Assembly (NCBI GenBank): GCA_023150835.1
Contig: JAKLKB010000087.1
Span: 1-28,635, forward strand
Length of the DNA stretch: 28,635 bases
From: Myxococcota bacterium
GTDB taxonomy: Bacteria > Myxococcota_C > UBA6777
Direction: 5' to 3'
In this document: positions 6,837 to 14,954 of the stretch, in pieces
Layout: each line of letters begins with the position of its first letter
Position numbering within the stretch: position 1 is the stretch's first letter
Notes under the pieces: generated by a model
What the model was told of the DNA's origin: nothing
What the model saw: the letters and a program-made list of their open reading frames with translations, nothing else
The model's database searches: none
Made by a program: the position numbers and the translations under genes

Positions 6837-8426
6837 ATGACGCGTTATCCTTCTTTTGCGACCTTCGAGGAGCTGGAGTCTTTCTTCGGGGAAGAGGCCG
6901 CACAGGTCGCAGAACCCGCACAATCGGAGCCTCCGAAGGCTTATGTGTACAGCGTGAGCGAGATCGTCGAAGCGTTAAACACGATCTTCCGCCATCGGAT
7001 CGGTGTTGTGTTTGTGCGCGGCGAGATCTCGGGCCTGAGCCGTTCATCACCACGCGGAGGAAACGGCCATCGCTATTTTCGCATCAAGGAAGGGACACGG
7101 GCTGTTCTGGATGCTGCGTTGTTCGCTCCTGCGGCTGCGCGTCTGCCGTTTGTGCTTGAGGAAGGCATGGAGGTGCAGTGTCAGGGAAGACTCGCTGTGT
7201 ACGGCCAACAAGGGCGATTGCAGCTTGTGGTCGATCGGATGGAGCGCGTTGGCGTCGGGGCTTTGATGATCGCTTTTCAGCGACTCAAGGAGCTTTTGGA
7301 CGCCGAAGGGCTGTTTGATCCCTACCGAAAAAAACCTATCCCCACATATCCTCGTTGTATCGGCCTTGTGACATCACCTGTGGGAGCCGCGCTGCGCGAT
7401 CTCTTACAGGTCTTTCGGCGGCGCTCTCCTTCGGTGTCTTTGTTGCTTGCACCTTGCCAAGTCCAAGGTCGCGGTGCTGCCGCAGAGATCGTCCGCGCCA
7501 TCCAAGCCCTCAACGAACAAACAGACGTCGATTTGATCATCTTGGGGCGAGGCGGAGGATCGATCGAGGACTTGTGGGCCTTCAACGAAGAGGCCGTTGC
7601 TCGGGCGATCTCTGCCTCTCGTCTGCCGATCTTGACAGGTATCGGCCACGAGACCGATTACACCATCGCTGACTTTGTCGCGGACAAACGCGCTCCGACA
7701 CCCTCCGCTGCCGCAGAGATGGCGACCCCTGCCGATCAAGCTCTGCTCGATGTCTTAGAAGAACGCAGGTATCGTATGCTCCAAGCGATATCTGCACAGA
7801 TCGGACGCGCTCGTCTTCGATTGGAACGGCTGGCCCGCCGTTTGCCGTCTCCCGAACAACAAGCGCATCGTCTTCATCTCCGCTTTGCCGATGCACAGCA
7901 ACGCATCGAGCGCGCTCTGTTGGTTCAGATCGCCCACTACAAGCGGCGATTGGCGGCTTTGCGCACACGCCTTGAAGCCCAAGATCCCGGACTTGCGCTG
8001 CAACAACAACAACAAACCCTTCGACTTTTCGAGCAACGCCTTCGCCACGCGATGCAGCGCGCTCTTGATCAACAGCGTCATCGCCTCGGTTTGTTTGCGC
8101 AACGTCTGCACGATCTCTCGCCGCTTCAGATCTTGGAACGCGGTTATGCCCTTGTTTCCGACGCGCAAGGACACCTCGTGCGCTACGCTCACGACCTACA
8201 AGAAGGTCAGCAGATCACGATCCGCCTACAACAAGGCCAAGCTATCGCACAAATCGTCTCCATCCTACCCGAACCACCGCCTTCTCCTCTTTCGACTTCC
8301 TCGGATACGTCGCCCTCGGCGCCTCCTATGACACATACTGCGGTTGTTCCGCGAAAACGCCATGCCCGCCCCAACACTTCCTCGCAACTGCCGCTTCCGA
8401 TCTTTTCCCCCAAAAAAGGCCAGTGA
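6837..8426 (+). CDS. xseA: Exodeoxyribonuclease VII large subunit
   Basis: XseA is the catalytic subunit of exonuclease VII, which degrades single-stranded DNA from both ends together with several copies of the small subunit XseB. An OB-fold lies at about 37-130 (VYSVSEIVEALN, FVRGEISG, HRYFRIKE). The catalytic region carries GLVTSPVGAALRDLLQVFRR, LGRGGGSIEDLWAFN (about 236-250) and GIGHETDYTIADFVAD (about 268-283), all diagnostic. A long Gln/Arg-rich coiled coil (about 300-450) and the end motif LERGYALV follow. At 529 residues it is longer than typical (about 450) because of an acidic N-terminal extension of about 35 residues and a Ser/Pro-rich tail. ATG 6837 was chosen because upstream frame sequence overlaps the esterase. 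No xseB is adjacent. Confidence 0.95.
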   Translation: MTRYPSFATFEELESFFGEEAAQVAEPAQSEPPKAYVYSVSEIVEALNTIFRHRIGVVFVRGEISGLSRSSPRGGNGHRYFRIKEGTRAVLDAALFAPAAARLPFVLEEGMEVQCQGRLAVYGQQGRLQLVVDRMERVGVGALMIAFQRLKELLDAEGLFDPYRKKPIPTYPRCIGLVTSPVGAALRDLLQVFRRRSPSVSLLLAPCQVQGRGAAAEIVRAIQALNEQTDVDLIILGRGGGSIEDLWAFNEEAVARAISASRLPILTGIGHETDYTIADFVADKRAPTPSAAAEMATPADQALLDVLEERRYRMLQAISAQIGRARLRLERLARRLPSPEQQAHRLHLRFADAQQRIERALLVQIAHYKRRLAALRTRLEAQDPGLALQQQQQTLRLFEQRLRHAMQRALDQQRHRLGLFAQRLHDLSPLQILERGYALVSDAQGHLVRYAHDLQEGQQITIRLQQGQAIAQIVSILPEPPPSPLSTSSDTSPSAPPMTHTAVVPRKRHARPNTSSQLPLPIFSPKKGQ

Positions 8427-8431
8427 AGGCT

Positions 8432-9160
8432 CTACAACCACCCACGATCCGCAAACGATACATAGCTTTGATCCCCAAGCACCAAGTGATCGAGTAGGCG
8501 GATGCCGATCAGGTGCGCGACTTGTTGTAAACGCTCCGTAAGCGCCCGATCTTCGGGGGAGGGCTCGGGTTGGCCGCTTGGATGGTTGTGCAACAAGATC
8601 ATCCCCACCGCTTTTTCCCGCAACGCCGGTGCAAAGACTTCGACAGGCGTCACAGGACACCGATTGATCGAACCCGCGCTGACCTGCACTTCCCGCAACA
8701 ATCGGTTGCTTTGATCCAACAGCAGCGCCCAAAAGGTCTCTTGCTCTTGCCCCGCCATGCGCGGCCCATAAGCCCGCCAGATCTGGCGCGAACACACAAA
8801 CGCTTCGCCCCGTGACAAGGGCTGTTGCGCTAACCTTCGCCCCAACTCCAACGCTGCTTTGATCGCCGCCGCTTTTTCCGACGAGATCGCCGCATGGCTC
8901 GCGATCTCTTGCACTCCCGCACGCTCCAACTCCCGCAGATCTTGAAATCCTTCCCAACAGCGGCGCGCTTGTTCCCAAACATTCCCTTGCTGGCGACCCG
9001 ATGTCCGCAACAACAGCGCCAACAACTCCACCTCGTGAAGTTCTCGATGCCCTCGGAACATCAACCGCTGCAACGGCACAGGCCCCTTCGTTTGTGAAAA
9101 TAGAACGCTCTCCTTCTCCGCAGCTTCCGTATGTTCTCGCGTCGGTGGCGCAGCACTCAT
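8432..9160 (-). CDS. radC: RadC family JAB/MPN-domain protein
   Basis: A 242-residue RadC/YicR-type protein. The N-terminal part resembles a helix-hairpin-helix region (RELHEVELLALLLRTSG, about 39-55; AISSEKAAAIKAALELGRR, about 91-109). The C-terminal JAB1/MPN domain (about 120-242) carries the zinc-binding metalloprotease motif: His191, His193, Ser201 and Asp204 in LLHNHPSGQPEPSPED. The family was once linked to DNA repair, but its real function is unsettled. ATG at 9160 has GGAG eight bases upstream. It is convergent with xseA; the two stop codons are only 5 bp apart, so antisense overlap of transcripts is likely. Confidence 0.94.
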   Translation of the reverse strand: MSAAPPTREHTEAAEKESVLFSQTKGPVPLQRLMFRGHRELHEVELLALLLRTSGRQQGNVWEQARRCWEGFQDLRELERAGVQEIASHAAISSEKAAAIKAALELGRRLAQQPLSRGEAFVCSRQIWRAYGPRMAGQEQETFWALLLDQSNRLLREVQVSAGSINRCPVTPVEVFAPALREKAVGMILLHNHPSGQPEPSPEDRALTERLQQVAHLIGIRLLDHLVLGDQSYVSFADRGWL

Positions 9161-9258
9161 TTGATCAACTCCTTTTTTTGTTGGTGGTTTGTGGGTGGTT
9201 TGTGGGGCGCTGCCCCATAGGCGTTAGGTTAAGCGGAGGAAAGCCCCCCACCCCGCCC

Positions 9259-9459
9259 TCCCCCGTGAACAGGGGAGGGAGCGAAAGTCGGAAGCCTCGG
9301 GGATTTTGTTTTTTCATGACGCACGCTGTATGCACGACGCGCAGACGCTGCCCGTTCCAACTTCCCCCCGTTCACGGGGGGATTGAGGGGGGGCGGCAAA
9401 AGAAACGGCGATCAGGCTAGACTATCCGGTGTTTCCACCTTAACAAGGCGCGTATGGGG
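9259..9459 (+). repeat. Dispersed repeat family A, copy 2
   Basis: Second copy of the 201 bp repeat at 1-201, same orientation and same length. The internal inverted repeat is kept: CCCCCGTGAAC at the left end and GTTCACGGGGG at 9370-9380. It is joined directly to a family B copy at its right end, whereas copy 1 is followed by a family C fragment. That junction pattern suggests elements inserting into, or recombining with, each other. Confidence 0.85.
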
Positions 9460-9577
9460 CGCTGCCCCACGCCCCGCCATAGACTGTCGCCCCTTGACCC
9501 CGTATCGGCGGGGCGAACAGAGGTTTTTCAAACCAACAACAGCACCGCTTGAGATGCCGCGAACACGGGGGTTTTTG
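9454..9577 (+). repeat. Dispersed repeat family B, copy 1
   Basis: Consensus core: a GGGGCGCTGCCCC-like palindrome, then GACTGTCGCCCCTTGACCCC, GTATCGGCGGGGCGA, a TTTTTCAAA block, CGCTTGAGA and finally CCGCGAACACGGGG with a T-run. Other copies are at 14011-14134 (+), 14184-14263 (+, partial), 15160-15280 (-) and 18020-18140 (-). Confidence 0.85.
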
Positions 9578-9848
9578 TACCGAGTGCCTTGGTTTGTTTT
9601 GGGCCTCTTCTCCAAATGCTGTGCCGACTTCGGTTGGGCTTGTTTTTGGAACGTCGAATATCCCCGTCGATCCGAATCAATTGCATCACTCTTGTTGAGA
9701 TATCCGCATCGTTCGGTGGTTGCAGGCCGCGTCCAGCCTGTTTGTCAAAGAGAGCGATGGAGGTTGAAGCGACGGGTGGGTCTGTTTTTTCGGATGGCTT
9801 GCGGGTGTGGGGGCTTGTGTGTGTACGCGGTTTGGTTTGGGGGGGCTG

Positions 9849-9890
9849 CTTTTGCCATCTTGCATCCATCTTTTGCCATCTTGCATCCAT
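9849..9890 (+). repeat. Two tandem 21 bp units
   Basis: The 21 bp unit CTTTTGCCATCTTGCATCCA(T) occurs twice in direct succession without mismatches. It lies in the non-coding gap before the dehydrogenase gene. Confidence 0.85.
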
Positions 9891-10042
9891 CGTGAAGGTG
9901 TGGAATACCCACACTCTTTCGTGCGTGGCATCGCGTTTGGCACGGTTTGAAGAGATCCACAGATGGCTATTTTTTCTGCTCAAGACATCGGAATATCGGC
10001 GATCTGGGGTTAGCACGTTAAAGACAAGAAGGAGAATGTATC

Positions 10043-11365
10043 GTGGTCCGTATCCTGATGGAGCCTTTTCGCAAAGCTTTGATCGTCGAATCTCCGCATC
10101 TCTCGCTGGATGAACACCTTCGCGAGATCGGGATCACTCCTGTTCGAGAAGATCATATCCCCGATGAACAGGCGTTGATCGATGCGATGCACCGGTCGGG
10201 CGCGCAGATCCTGTTTAAGCGCAGCCGTGTTCCTGTGACACGCGCTGTGATCGAGGCCTGCCCTGAGCTTCATGCGATCCAGCTTTGCTGTATCGGCGAC
10301 GATTCCATCGACAAAGTCGCTGCCGCAGAACACGGCATCTTGGTTTTTAACGACCCGATCTCCAACGGACGCTCGGTGGTTGAACTTGCTGTGGCTCATC
10401 TGATCGCCTTGTCTCGCCGGCTCTATGAAACCAACCAAGAGATCCATGCGCATCAGTGGTCGAAAACGGATCGCGGTCGCTACGAGATACACGGAAAGCG
10501 CGTCGGGATCGTCGGTTTGGGAAACATTGGACGCCAAGTCGCTCGCGCTCTCCAAGCCTTGGGCATGGGCGTAAACTTCTTTGACAATCGCCCCGTTGCC
10601 CAAGAGATCGGTCAAGAGATGGATTGGGTGATGATGCCTTCTCTTGAAGAACTGTTCGCGCAGTCCGATATGGTGACGGTCCACGTCTCCGCCTACGATT
10701 ATCTCGGAAACGACAACCAAAATGTCCTCGATCCCTATCTCTCGCTGCTTGCGTCAAAATGCGATCGGACTTCTCCCAAGATCTTCTTGAATCTTGCGCG
10801 TGGCAACTTGCATAGCGCAGAGGCCCTTCTGTCGGCTGTTTCGAGCGGCGCGATTCGTTATGCTGCGGTCGATGTCTTCCCCGAAGAACCCACCCCGGGC
10901 GCGGGCGTTTGGCGCAATCCGTACGCAGACGAACCCCGTATCATCTGCACGCCTCACATCGGCGGAGCCACAATGGAAGCACAACCCCGTATCGCCCGCC
11001 ATGTCAGCCAAACCGTCGAAGAATTCTCACTCTATGGCTCGCTGCGCGACTGCGTCTATGCTCCGCGCTTTTCGCTCTCGATCGCCGATCAAGTCCGTGG
11101 CAAGACCATCTTGGCGGTCGTTCACTCGACCGCTCGTGGAACCAAAAAAGCCATCGACGACGCCATCTACGAAGCCGAAGTCGACAACCTCGGCTCCTCT
11201 CACCGCGACTTTGATATCGGCGTGGCCTACGATATCTCGTACCTCAACCGCCCCCTACGCCGCGAAGAATTGATGAACCTCGTCGAACGCGCTGAACAGC
11301 TTTCCAAAACCCACAACGCTATCCGCGCCGTCCGCCAGATCGAAGTCCCCAAAAAAGGCTGGTAA
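10043..11365 (+). CDS. serA: D-3-phosphoglycerate dehydrogenase-like 2-hydroxyacid dehydrogenase
   Basis: A 440-residue NAD-dependent D-isomer 2-hydroxyacid dehydrogenase, most like 3-phosphoglycerate dehydrogenase, the first committed step of serine synthesis. The substrate domain has QLCCIGDDSID and NDPISNGRSVVELAVAHLI; the Rossmann domain has VGIVGLGNIGRQVARALQ (about 154-171). The catalytic Arg253 (NLARGNL), Glu281/282 (FPEEP) and His305 (TPHIGGAT) are all present. Residues about 345-436 form a C-terminal domain that reads like an ACT regulatory domain, as in E. coli SerA, where serine inhibits. The GTG start at 10043 has AAGGAG eight bases upstream. It stands alone, without serB or serC, so the serine role is inferred from sequence. 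Confidence 0.88.
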   Translation: MVRILMEPFRKALIVESPHLSLDEHLREIGITPVREDHIPDEQALIDAMHRSGAQILFKRSRVPVTRAVIEACPELHAIQLCCIGDDSIDKVAAAEHGILVFNDPISNGRSVVELAVAHLIALSRRLYETNQEIHAHQWSKTDRGRYEIHGKRVGIVGLGNIGRQVARALQALGMGVNFFDNRPVAQEIGQEMDWVMMPSLEELFAQSDMVTVHVSAYDYLGNDNQNVLDPYLSLLASKCDRTSPKIFLNLARGNLHSAEALLSAVSSGAIRYAAVDVFPEEPTPGAGVWRNPYADEPRIICTPHIGGATMEAQPRIARHVSQTVEEFSLYGSLRDCVYAPRFSLSIADQVRGKTILAVVHSTARGTKKAIDDAIYEAEVDNLGSSHRDFDIGVAYDISYLNRPLRREELMNLVERAEQLSKTHNAIRAVRQIEVPKKGW

Positions 11366-11397
11366 GACGAAATCCGCTCCTTAATTGCGTAAAGGTT

Positions 11398-11436
11398 GAG
11401 GGGCAGCAAGGCGTGGCTGCCCAACCATCGGGCAAT
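11398..11436 (+). repeat. Hairpin repeat family C, single degenerate copy
   Basis: GGGCAGC, an eight-base loop, then GCTGCCC, followed by AACCATCGGGC, the same layout as the units of the array that begins 40 bp downstream. The loop differs from the array units, so this is an older or independent copy. It lies just past the serA stop and may act as part of the transcript end. Confidence 0.7.
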
Positions 11437-11477
11437 GACAGCGAATCGCACCAACTCTTGCGATACCAGACGCCCGT

Positions 11478-11767
11478 TGCGTAATCGTCAAAATGTAGGG
11501 GCAGCCCCCTGTTGCTGCCCAACCGTCGGGCAATTTGCGTAATCGTCAAAATGTAGGGGCAGCCCCCTGTTGCTGCCCAACCATCGGGCAATTTGCGTAA
11601 TCGTCAAAATGTAGGGGCAGCCCCCTGTTGCTGCCCAACCATCGGGCAATTTGCGTAATCGTCAAAACGTAGGGGCAGCCCCCTGTTGCTGCCCAACCAT
11701 CGGGCAATTTGCGTAATCGTCAAAACGTAGGGGCAGCCCCCTGTGGCTGCCCAACCATCGGGCGTCT
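11478..11767 (+). repeat. Five tandem 58 bp units built on hairpin family C
   Basis: Units start at 11478, 11536, 11594, 11652 and 11710. Each reads TGCGTAATCGTCAAAA, then GTAGGGGCAGCCCCCTG, then TGCTGCCCAACCATCGGGCA. Each unit can fold two hairpins, GGGCAGC/GCTGCCC and GCCC/GGGC. Units differ by single bases only, so expansion is recent. The array fills the gap between convergent genes (serA and the receiver protein), a place where structured RNA ends could terminate both transcripts. There are no unique spacers, so it is not CRISPR. Confidence 0.93.
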
Positions 11768-11807
11768 GGGTGCTCTCTTTTGCTGTGTACATCACTCGGA
11801 GTTCGTA

Positions 11808-13937
11808 TTAACCCAAACGGGCGCTGTGTTCGAGCAGTTCTTGGGTTTCTTGGAAAAGCTCGGCTGCGTTTTTGTGCTTGGCATCAAGGCTGACATAGAC
11901 GCGATCAAGTGATATCTTGAAGCTCTGTCCGTGCTTTCCAATAAATTGGATCTGCGAAAAGTCTTGTTCGATGCGTTGGAGTGTTGCGGAGATCAGAGCA
12001 GGGGGGAGGGTGGGGATCAACACAGCCAGCGTGCATGTGTCCAGACGCGCAGCGATCGAAAAGGGCGGTGCGTGGTGCGTGAGCGAGTGCGCCAAGTGGA
12101 CGAGGACTTGGGCGCGCAAGACATAGCCGTGTTGTTCTGCGAGGGCTTCCCATCCGACGGGCCGAAGCAAACAAAGATGCAGCGGATTTTGCTTGATCTT
12201 GCTTTCTGTCACCCGCCGCTCAAGGCGATCCAAAAACAGACCCCGAGACCAGAGGTGGGTGAGGACATCTCGATAGCGGGTGCGGCTGATCTGACGGGCT
12301 GCTTGGAGGTGCATCTGCACTTGGGCGGTGATCTCTTCGTGCGGCTGTTGTTGTGTAATCACGGCATAGATGCCCGTTTGAAAAGCAGAGATCCGCAACG
12401 CTGGAGCGAGCGACGGAGCCAACAAAAGCACAGGCAGATCGCCCCATCGCGGGTTGATCCGCAAGACGCGGCACAGATCGAGGCCGCTAAATCCGCGTAA
12501 AGAGAAACCGACCATTAGCAGATCAGGTTCTTGAGCTTCGAGCGCTTCGAGCAGTTCAAGCGGAGAGAGCAGATGTTCGACCGAAAAGCCGCTTTCTTCG
12601 AGTGCTTGGGACACGAGTTCGGAAAATCCCGTCTCATCGTGTACCACAAGAATTCGCGCACTGTACGCGGCTTGGTGGCCTGTCATCCGACGTAGCGCAT
12701 CGAGCCATGCGTGTTCTTGAAGCGGCTTGATCAGCAGTTGGGAGGGGGTGATCTGAGCCGCCATCATTCGGTGATGGATCTCGGCTTGATCGGTGACGAA
12801 CATCACAGGGATACGATCCATCTCAGGCCGCTGACGGAGCTTTTGCACCCAACTGACGCCGTTTTGGATCGCCGCCGTTTGTTGGCGCATCGATAAGGGC
12901 GCATCTTGAGCATTCTTGGAGGCTGGGGTGCTGACATCCACATAAAAAGCATCGAAAGCGTAGCGCGTAAGCAGCCGCTCGATCGTTTCCCAGCTTTCGC
13001 CTGCGTGCAGTTTGATCCGATGGCGGTTCGCCCAAAAGGCCATCTCTCCGACATCTTCGAGGCGTTTTCCGATCAACAGCAGATTGAAGTACTCGCCCTG
13101 TGACTCATCGCCTCCGACGGTCTGTTCTTCGGCGGGCTGTTGAGCTTGGACAAGACACCACTCCAGACGATCTTGAAGGTAGGTCCAAGGGTTTTGGGAG
13201 ATCACTTCGGGAGATGAAGCGAGAAATTCTTTGGGATTGAGCAACAGATACAAGCCGCGTTCGATCTGTCCGAGCACTTCGCTGATCGCGTGCAGCTGCA
13301 ACATCCCTGCGCGGCTATGGAGTTGTTGGATATCTCGGTGGGTTTGAAAAAGGATCGCCAGTTGGTTTGTATCCCGATACACCCGCGAGACTTGTTCGAG
13401 GGCTTGGTAAAGTTTGTCTTCGAGTTCGGGGAAAAACGCAGCGCGGGCTTTTTCGAGCTGAGAGGCGGCTTCGGATGTAGCGTGTGGAAGGGCTTGTTGG
13501 AAGGTGGGGATCGCATCAAGCGTTGGATGGACGCTGATCTCTCCATCGGTGCGCTCGTTACTCCCGAGCGGAGCGAGGTATTCGACGTACATCAAGAGTT
13601 CGTCGATGTTGATTGGTTTGCTGAGGATCTTGTAGACACCGAGTTCTCTGGTCAACATCGCAAGCAAGGTTTGATTGCGTGTGAGGACAGACAACGCGGA
13701 CACAAACAGGATCGGGCTTTGATATCCGCGCCGTCGGATCTCTCGGATCAGATCAGGGCCGATCATCTCGGGTAGCTGGCCTTCTATCAACAGCAGATCG
13801 ATCCGCTGTCGAGCGAGCAGGGCAAGGGCTTTGGAAGGCGTGGAGGCTGTGTACGTCGAATATCCTCGCTGTTGCAGGGTTTCTGTAATCAAATCGCAAA
13901 AGCCCTGATCCACATCGACCACAAGAACTGAGCGCAT
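11808..13937 (-). CDS. Multi-receiver HPt-like protein with degenerate GGDEF domain
   Basis: A 709-residue cytoplasmic signalling protein. Receiver 1 (1-122) keeps VVDVD and Lys107, but the phospho-acceptor position is Glu52 (LLLIEGQLP). A helical region (about 155-235) contains LHSRAGML (His207), resembling a histidine phosphotransfer motif. Receiver-like domain 2 (about 284-418) has an Asp at 334 (FYVDVSTP). Receiver 3 (427-545) starts VVHDE but has Gly at the acceptor position (LLMVGFSL). The end (552-705) has the GGDEF-domain opening DVLTHLWSRGLFLDRL, yet the active-site loop reads RLDTCTL (631-637) instead of RxGGDEF, so it should not make cyclic-di-GMP. The ATG at 13937 has AAGGA upstream. 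Role: probably a protein-interaction or non-catalytic signalling hub. Inference. Confidence 0.87.
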   Translation of the reverse strand: MRSVLVVDVDQGFCDLITETLQQRGYSTYTASTPSKALALLARQRIDLLLIEGQLPEMIGPDLIREIRRRGYQSPILFVSALSVLTRNQTLLAMLTRELGVYKILSKPINIDELLMYVEYLAPLGSNERTDGEISVHPTLDAIPTFQQALPHATSEAASQLEKARAAFFPELEDKLYQALEQVSRVYRDTNQLAILFQTHRDIQQLHSRAGMLQLHAISEVLGQIERGLYLLLNPKEFLASSPEVISQNPWTYLQDRLEWCLVQAQQPAEEQTVGGDESQGEYFNLLLIGKRLEDVGEMAFWANRHRIKLHAGESWETIERLLTRYAFDAFYVDVSTPASKNAQDAPLSMRQQTAAIQNGVSWVQKLRQRPEMDRIPVMFVTDQAEIHHRMMAAQITPSQLLIKPLQEHAWLDALRRMTGHQAAYSARILVVHDETGFSELVSQALEESGFSVEHLLSPLELLEALEAQEPDLLMVGFSLRGFSGLDLCRVLRINPRWGDLPVLLLAPSLAPALRISAFQTGIYAVITQQQPHEEITAQVQMHLQAARQISRTRYRDVLTHLWSRGLFLDRLERRVTESKIKQNPLHLCLLRPVGWEALAEQHGYVLRAQVLVHLAHSLTHHAPPFSIAARLDTCTLAVLIPTLPPALISATLQRIEQDFSQIQFIGKHGQSFKISLDRVYVSLDAKHKNAAELFQETQELLEHSARLG

Positions 13938-14010
13938 GAAAAGATCCTTGTTGGGCAAAAAGAATGAACCAACCCAGTTAGAATAGGACTTACGCAGTTG
14001 GGCTTATTTT

Positions 14011-14134
14011 GTGGGGTTTCACCCCACGCCCCACAAGGGACTGTCGCCCCTTGACCCCGTATTGGCGAGACGATCACTGCTTTTTCAAATCAGCGACGCT
14101 CTCGCTTGAAACACCGCGAACACGGCTTTTTTTG
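14011..14134 (+). repeat. Dispersed repeat family B, copy 2
   Basis: Starts GTGGGGTTTCACCCCACGCC and contains GACTGTCGCCCCTTGACCCC exactly as in copy 1, then TTTTTCAAAT, CGCTTGAAAC and CCGCGAACACGG with a T-run. The left palindrome arm has changed from GGGGCGCTGCCCC to GTGGGGTTTCACCCCAC but still pairs. Confidence 0.85.
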
Positions 14135-14183
14135 GGCAACTGCGTGACTTCTACCCAGTATTCGCGGGGAGAAAAGCGATTCC

Positions 14184-14263
14184 CCTGTCTCGGCGAAGCG
14201 AACAGCGGTTTTTCACACCATAGACCGCGCCGCTTGAGATATCGTGAGATCTGCTTTTTTGGC
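14184..14263 (+). repeat. Dispersed repeat family B, partial copy
   Basis: Right half of the family B consensus only: CGGCGAAGCGAACAGCGGTT, TTTTTCACACC, CCGCTTGAGATATCG and a final CTGCTTTTTTGGC. It lacks the GTCGCCCCTTGACCCC core and sits in tandem behind copy 2. Confidence 0.65.
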
Positions 14264-14368
14264 AAGACGCTCTGGCCTCGTACAGAAGAGACCGCCCAAC
14301 CATCCGCGACATTCAGATGTGCTTTCCTCCAAAGCGATGCGAAGCTTTGGGCTAGAAAAAATTCGCGG

Positions 14369-14482
14369 CCTTGTGGTATGTTGTCGCGCTGTAAGAGCGA
14401 TGTCATCTCGACTTGGGGGGCGATTTGAACCGATTGATCGGGAGCCTTGTGGTATGTTGTCGCGCTGTAAGAGCGATGTCAT
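14369..14482 (+). repeat. Pair of identical 38 bp direct repeats
   Basis: The segments 14369-14406 and 14445-14482 are identical over 38 bp, 76 bp apart; they begin CCTTGTGGTATGTTGTCGCG and end AGAGCGATGTCAT. On the minus strand each copy opens with ATG and reads MTSLLQRDNIPQG before the two diverge, but no ribosome site or continuing conserved protein is visible. Confidence 0.85.
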
Positions 14483-14605
14483 GGGAGCGAGTTTTGCCGC
14501 CCTCGTCTCTTCTGCTGCGCAAGATCGTCGGGCAGCCACAGGGCTAACACTCGGACACTTCGTCTATTCTCATAGAGCCACCGAATGTTTGTCATCAAAT
14601 CAGGG

Positions 14606-14802
14606 ACAAGCTCAAGTCAAGTGGGGACAAGCTCAAGTCAAGCGGGGACAAGCTCAAGTCAAGCGGGGACAAGCTCAAGTCAAGTGGGGACAAGCTCAAG
14701 TCAAGTGGGGACAAGCTCAAGTCAAGTGGGGACAAGCTCAAGTCAAGTGGGGACAAGCTCAAGTCAAGTGGGGACAAGCTCAAGTCAAGTGGGGACAAGC
14801 TC
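14606..14802 (+). repeat. Nine-unit 21 bp minisatellite
   Basis: Units of 21 bp starting ACAAGCTCAAGTCAAGTGGG begin at 14606 and repeat every 21 bp to 14794, with a partial tenth. Two units (the second and third) differ by one base (CAAGCG instead of CAAGTG). Because 21 is a multiple of three, all frames stay open, which explains the apparent ORFs such as PLDLSLS repeats on minus. No coding signal is visible. Confidence 0.95.
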
Positions 14803-14909
14803 TGCGCATCGAAAAAGGCAGAAAGCAAGCAAACTCGTACGTCCGCGAGGCACCAAAGACGTGTTGAGGGTTATACGAGATCCGCGTAATGTATGATCGC
14901 ATGATGTAG

Positions 14910-14929
14910 GGGCGGTTCGCGAACCGCCC
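14910..14929 (+). repeat. Perfect 20 bp palindrome, variant of hairpin family C
   Basis: GGGCGGTTCGCGAACCGCCC is its own reverse complement. It sits after GATGTAG, exactly where family C elements elsewhere carry the GGGCAGC...GCTGCCC stem, and is followed by GATTCTTGGGCAGC as in the neighbouring units. Confidence 0.9.
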
Positions 14930-14954
14930 GATTCTTGGGCAGCGAACCGCCCGA

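Larger units (their letters stand above)
9161..10042. other. Repeat-rich intergenic region, no gene recognised
   Basis: An 882 bp gap between divergent radC and the dehydrogenase gene. It holds family A copy 2 (9259-9459), family B copy 1 (9454-9577) and a short 2 x 21 bp tandem (9849-9890). The ORFs across it are short, cross repeat boundaries and lack ribosome sites. The last 20 bases carry AAGGAG at 10029-10034, the ribosome site of the dehydrogenase. Confidence 0.6.

Noticed and set aside
9383-9895. Plus-strand ORF of 170 residues between radC and serA
   Set aside because: It runs across the ends of families A and B and the 21 bp tandem, and lacks a start signal or motif.
11478-11767. 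CRISPR array
   Set aside because: The 58 bp units are near-identical over their whole length with no unique spacers and no cas genes nearby.
14595-14828. Minus-strand ORF of repeated PLDLSLS
   Set aside because: It is only the open reverse frame of the 21 bp minisatellite, with no ribosome site; the forward frames are equally open.
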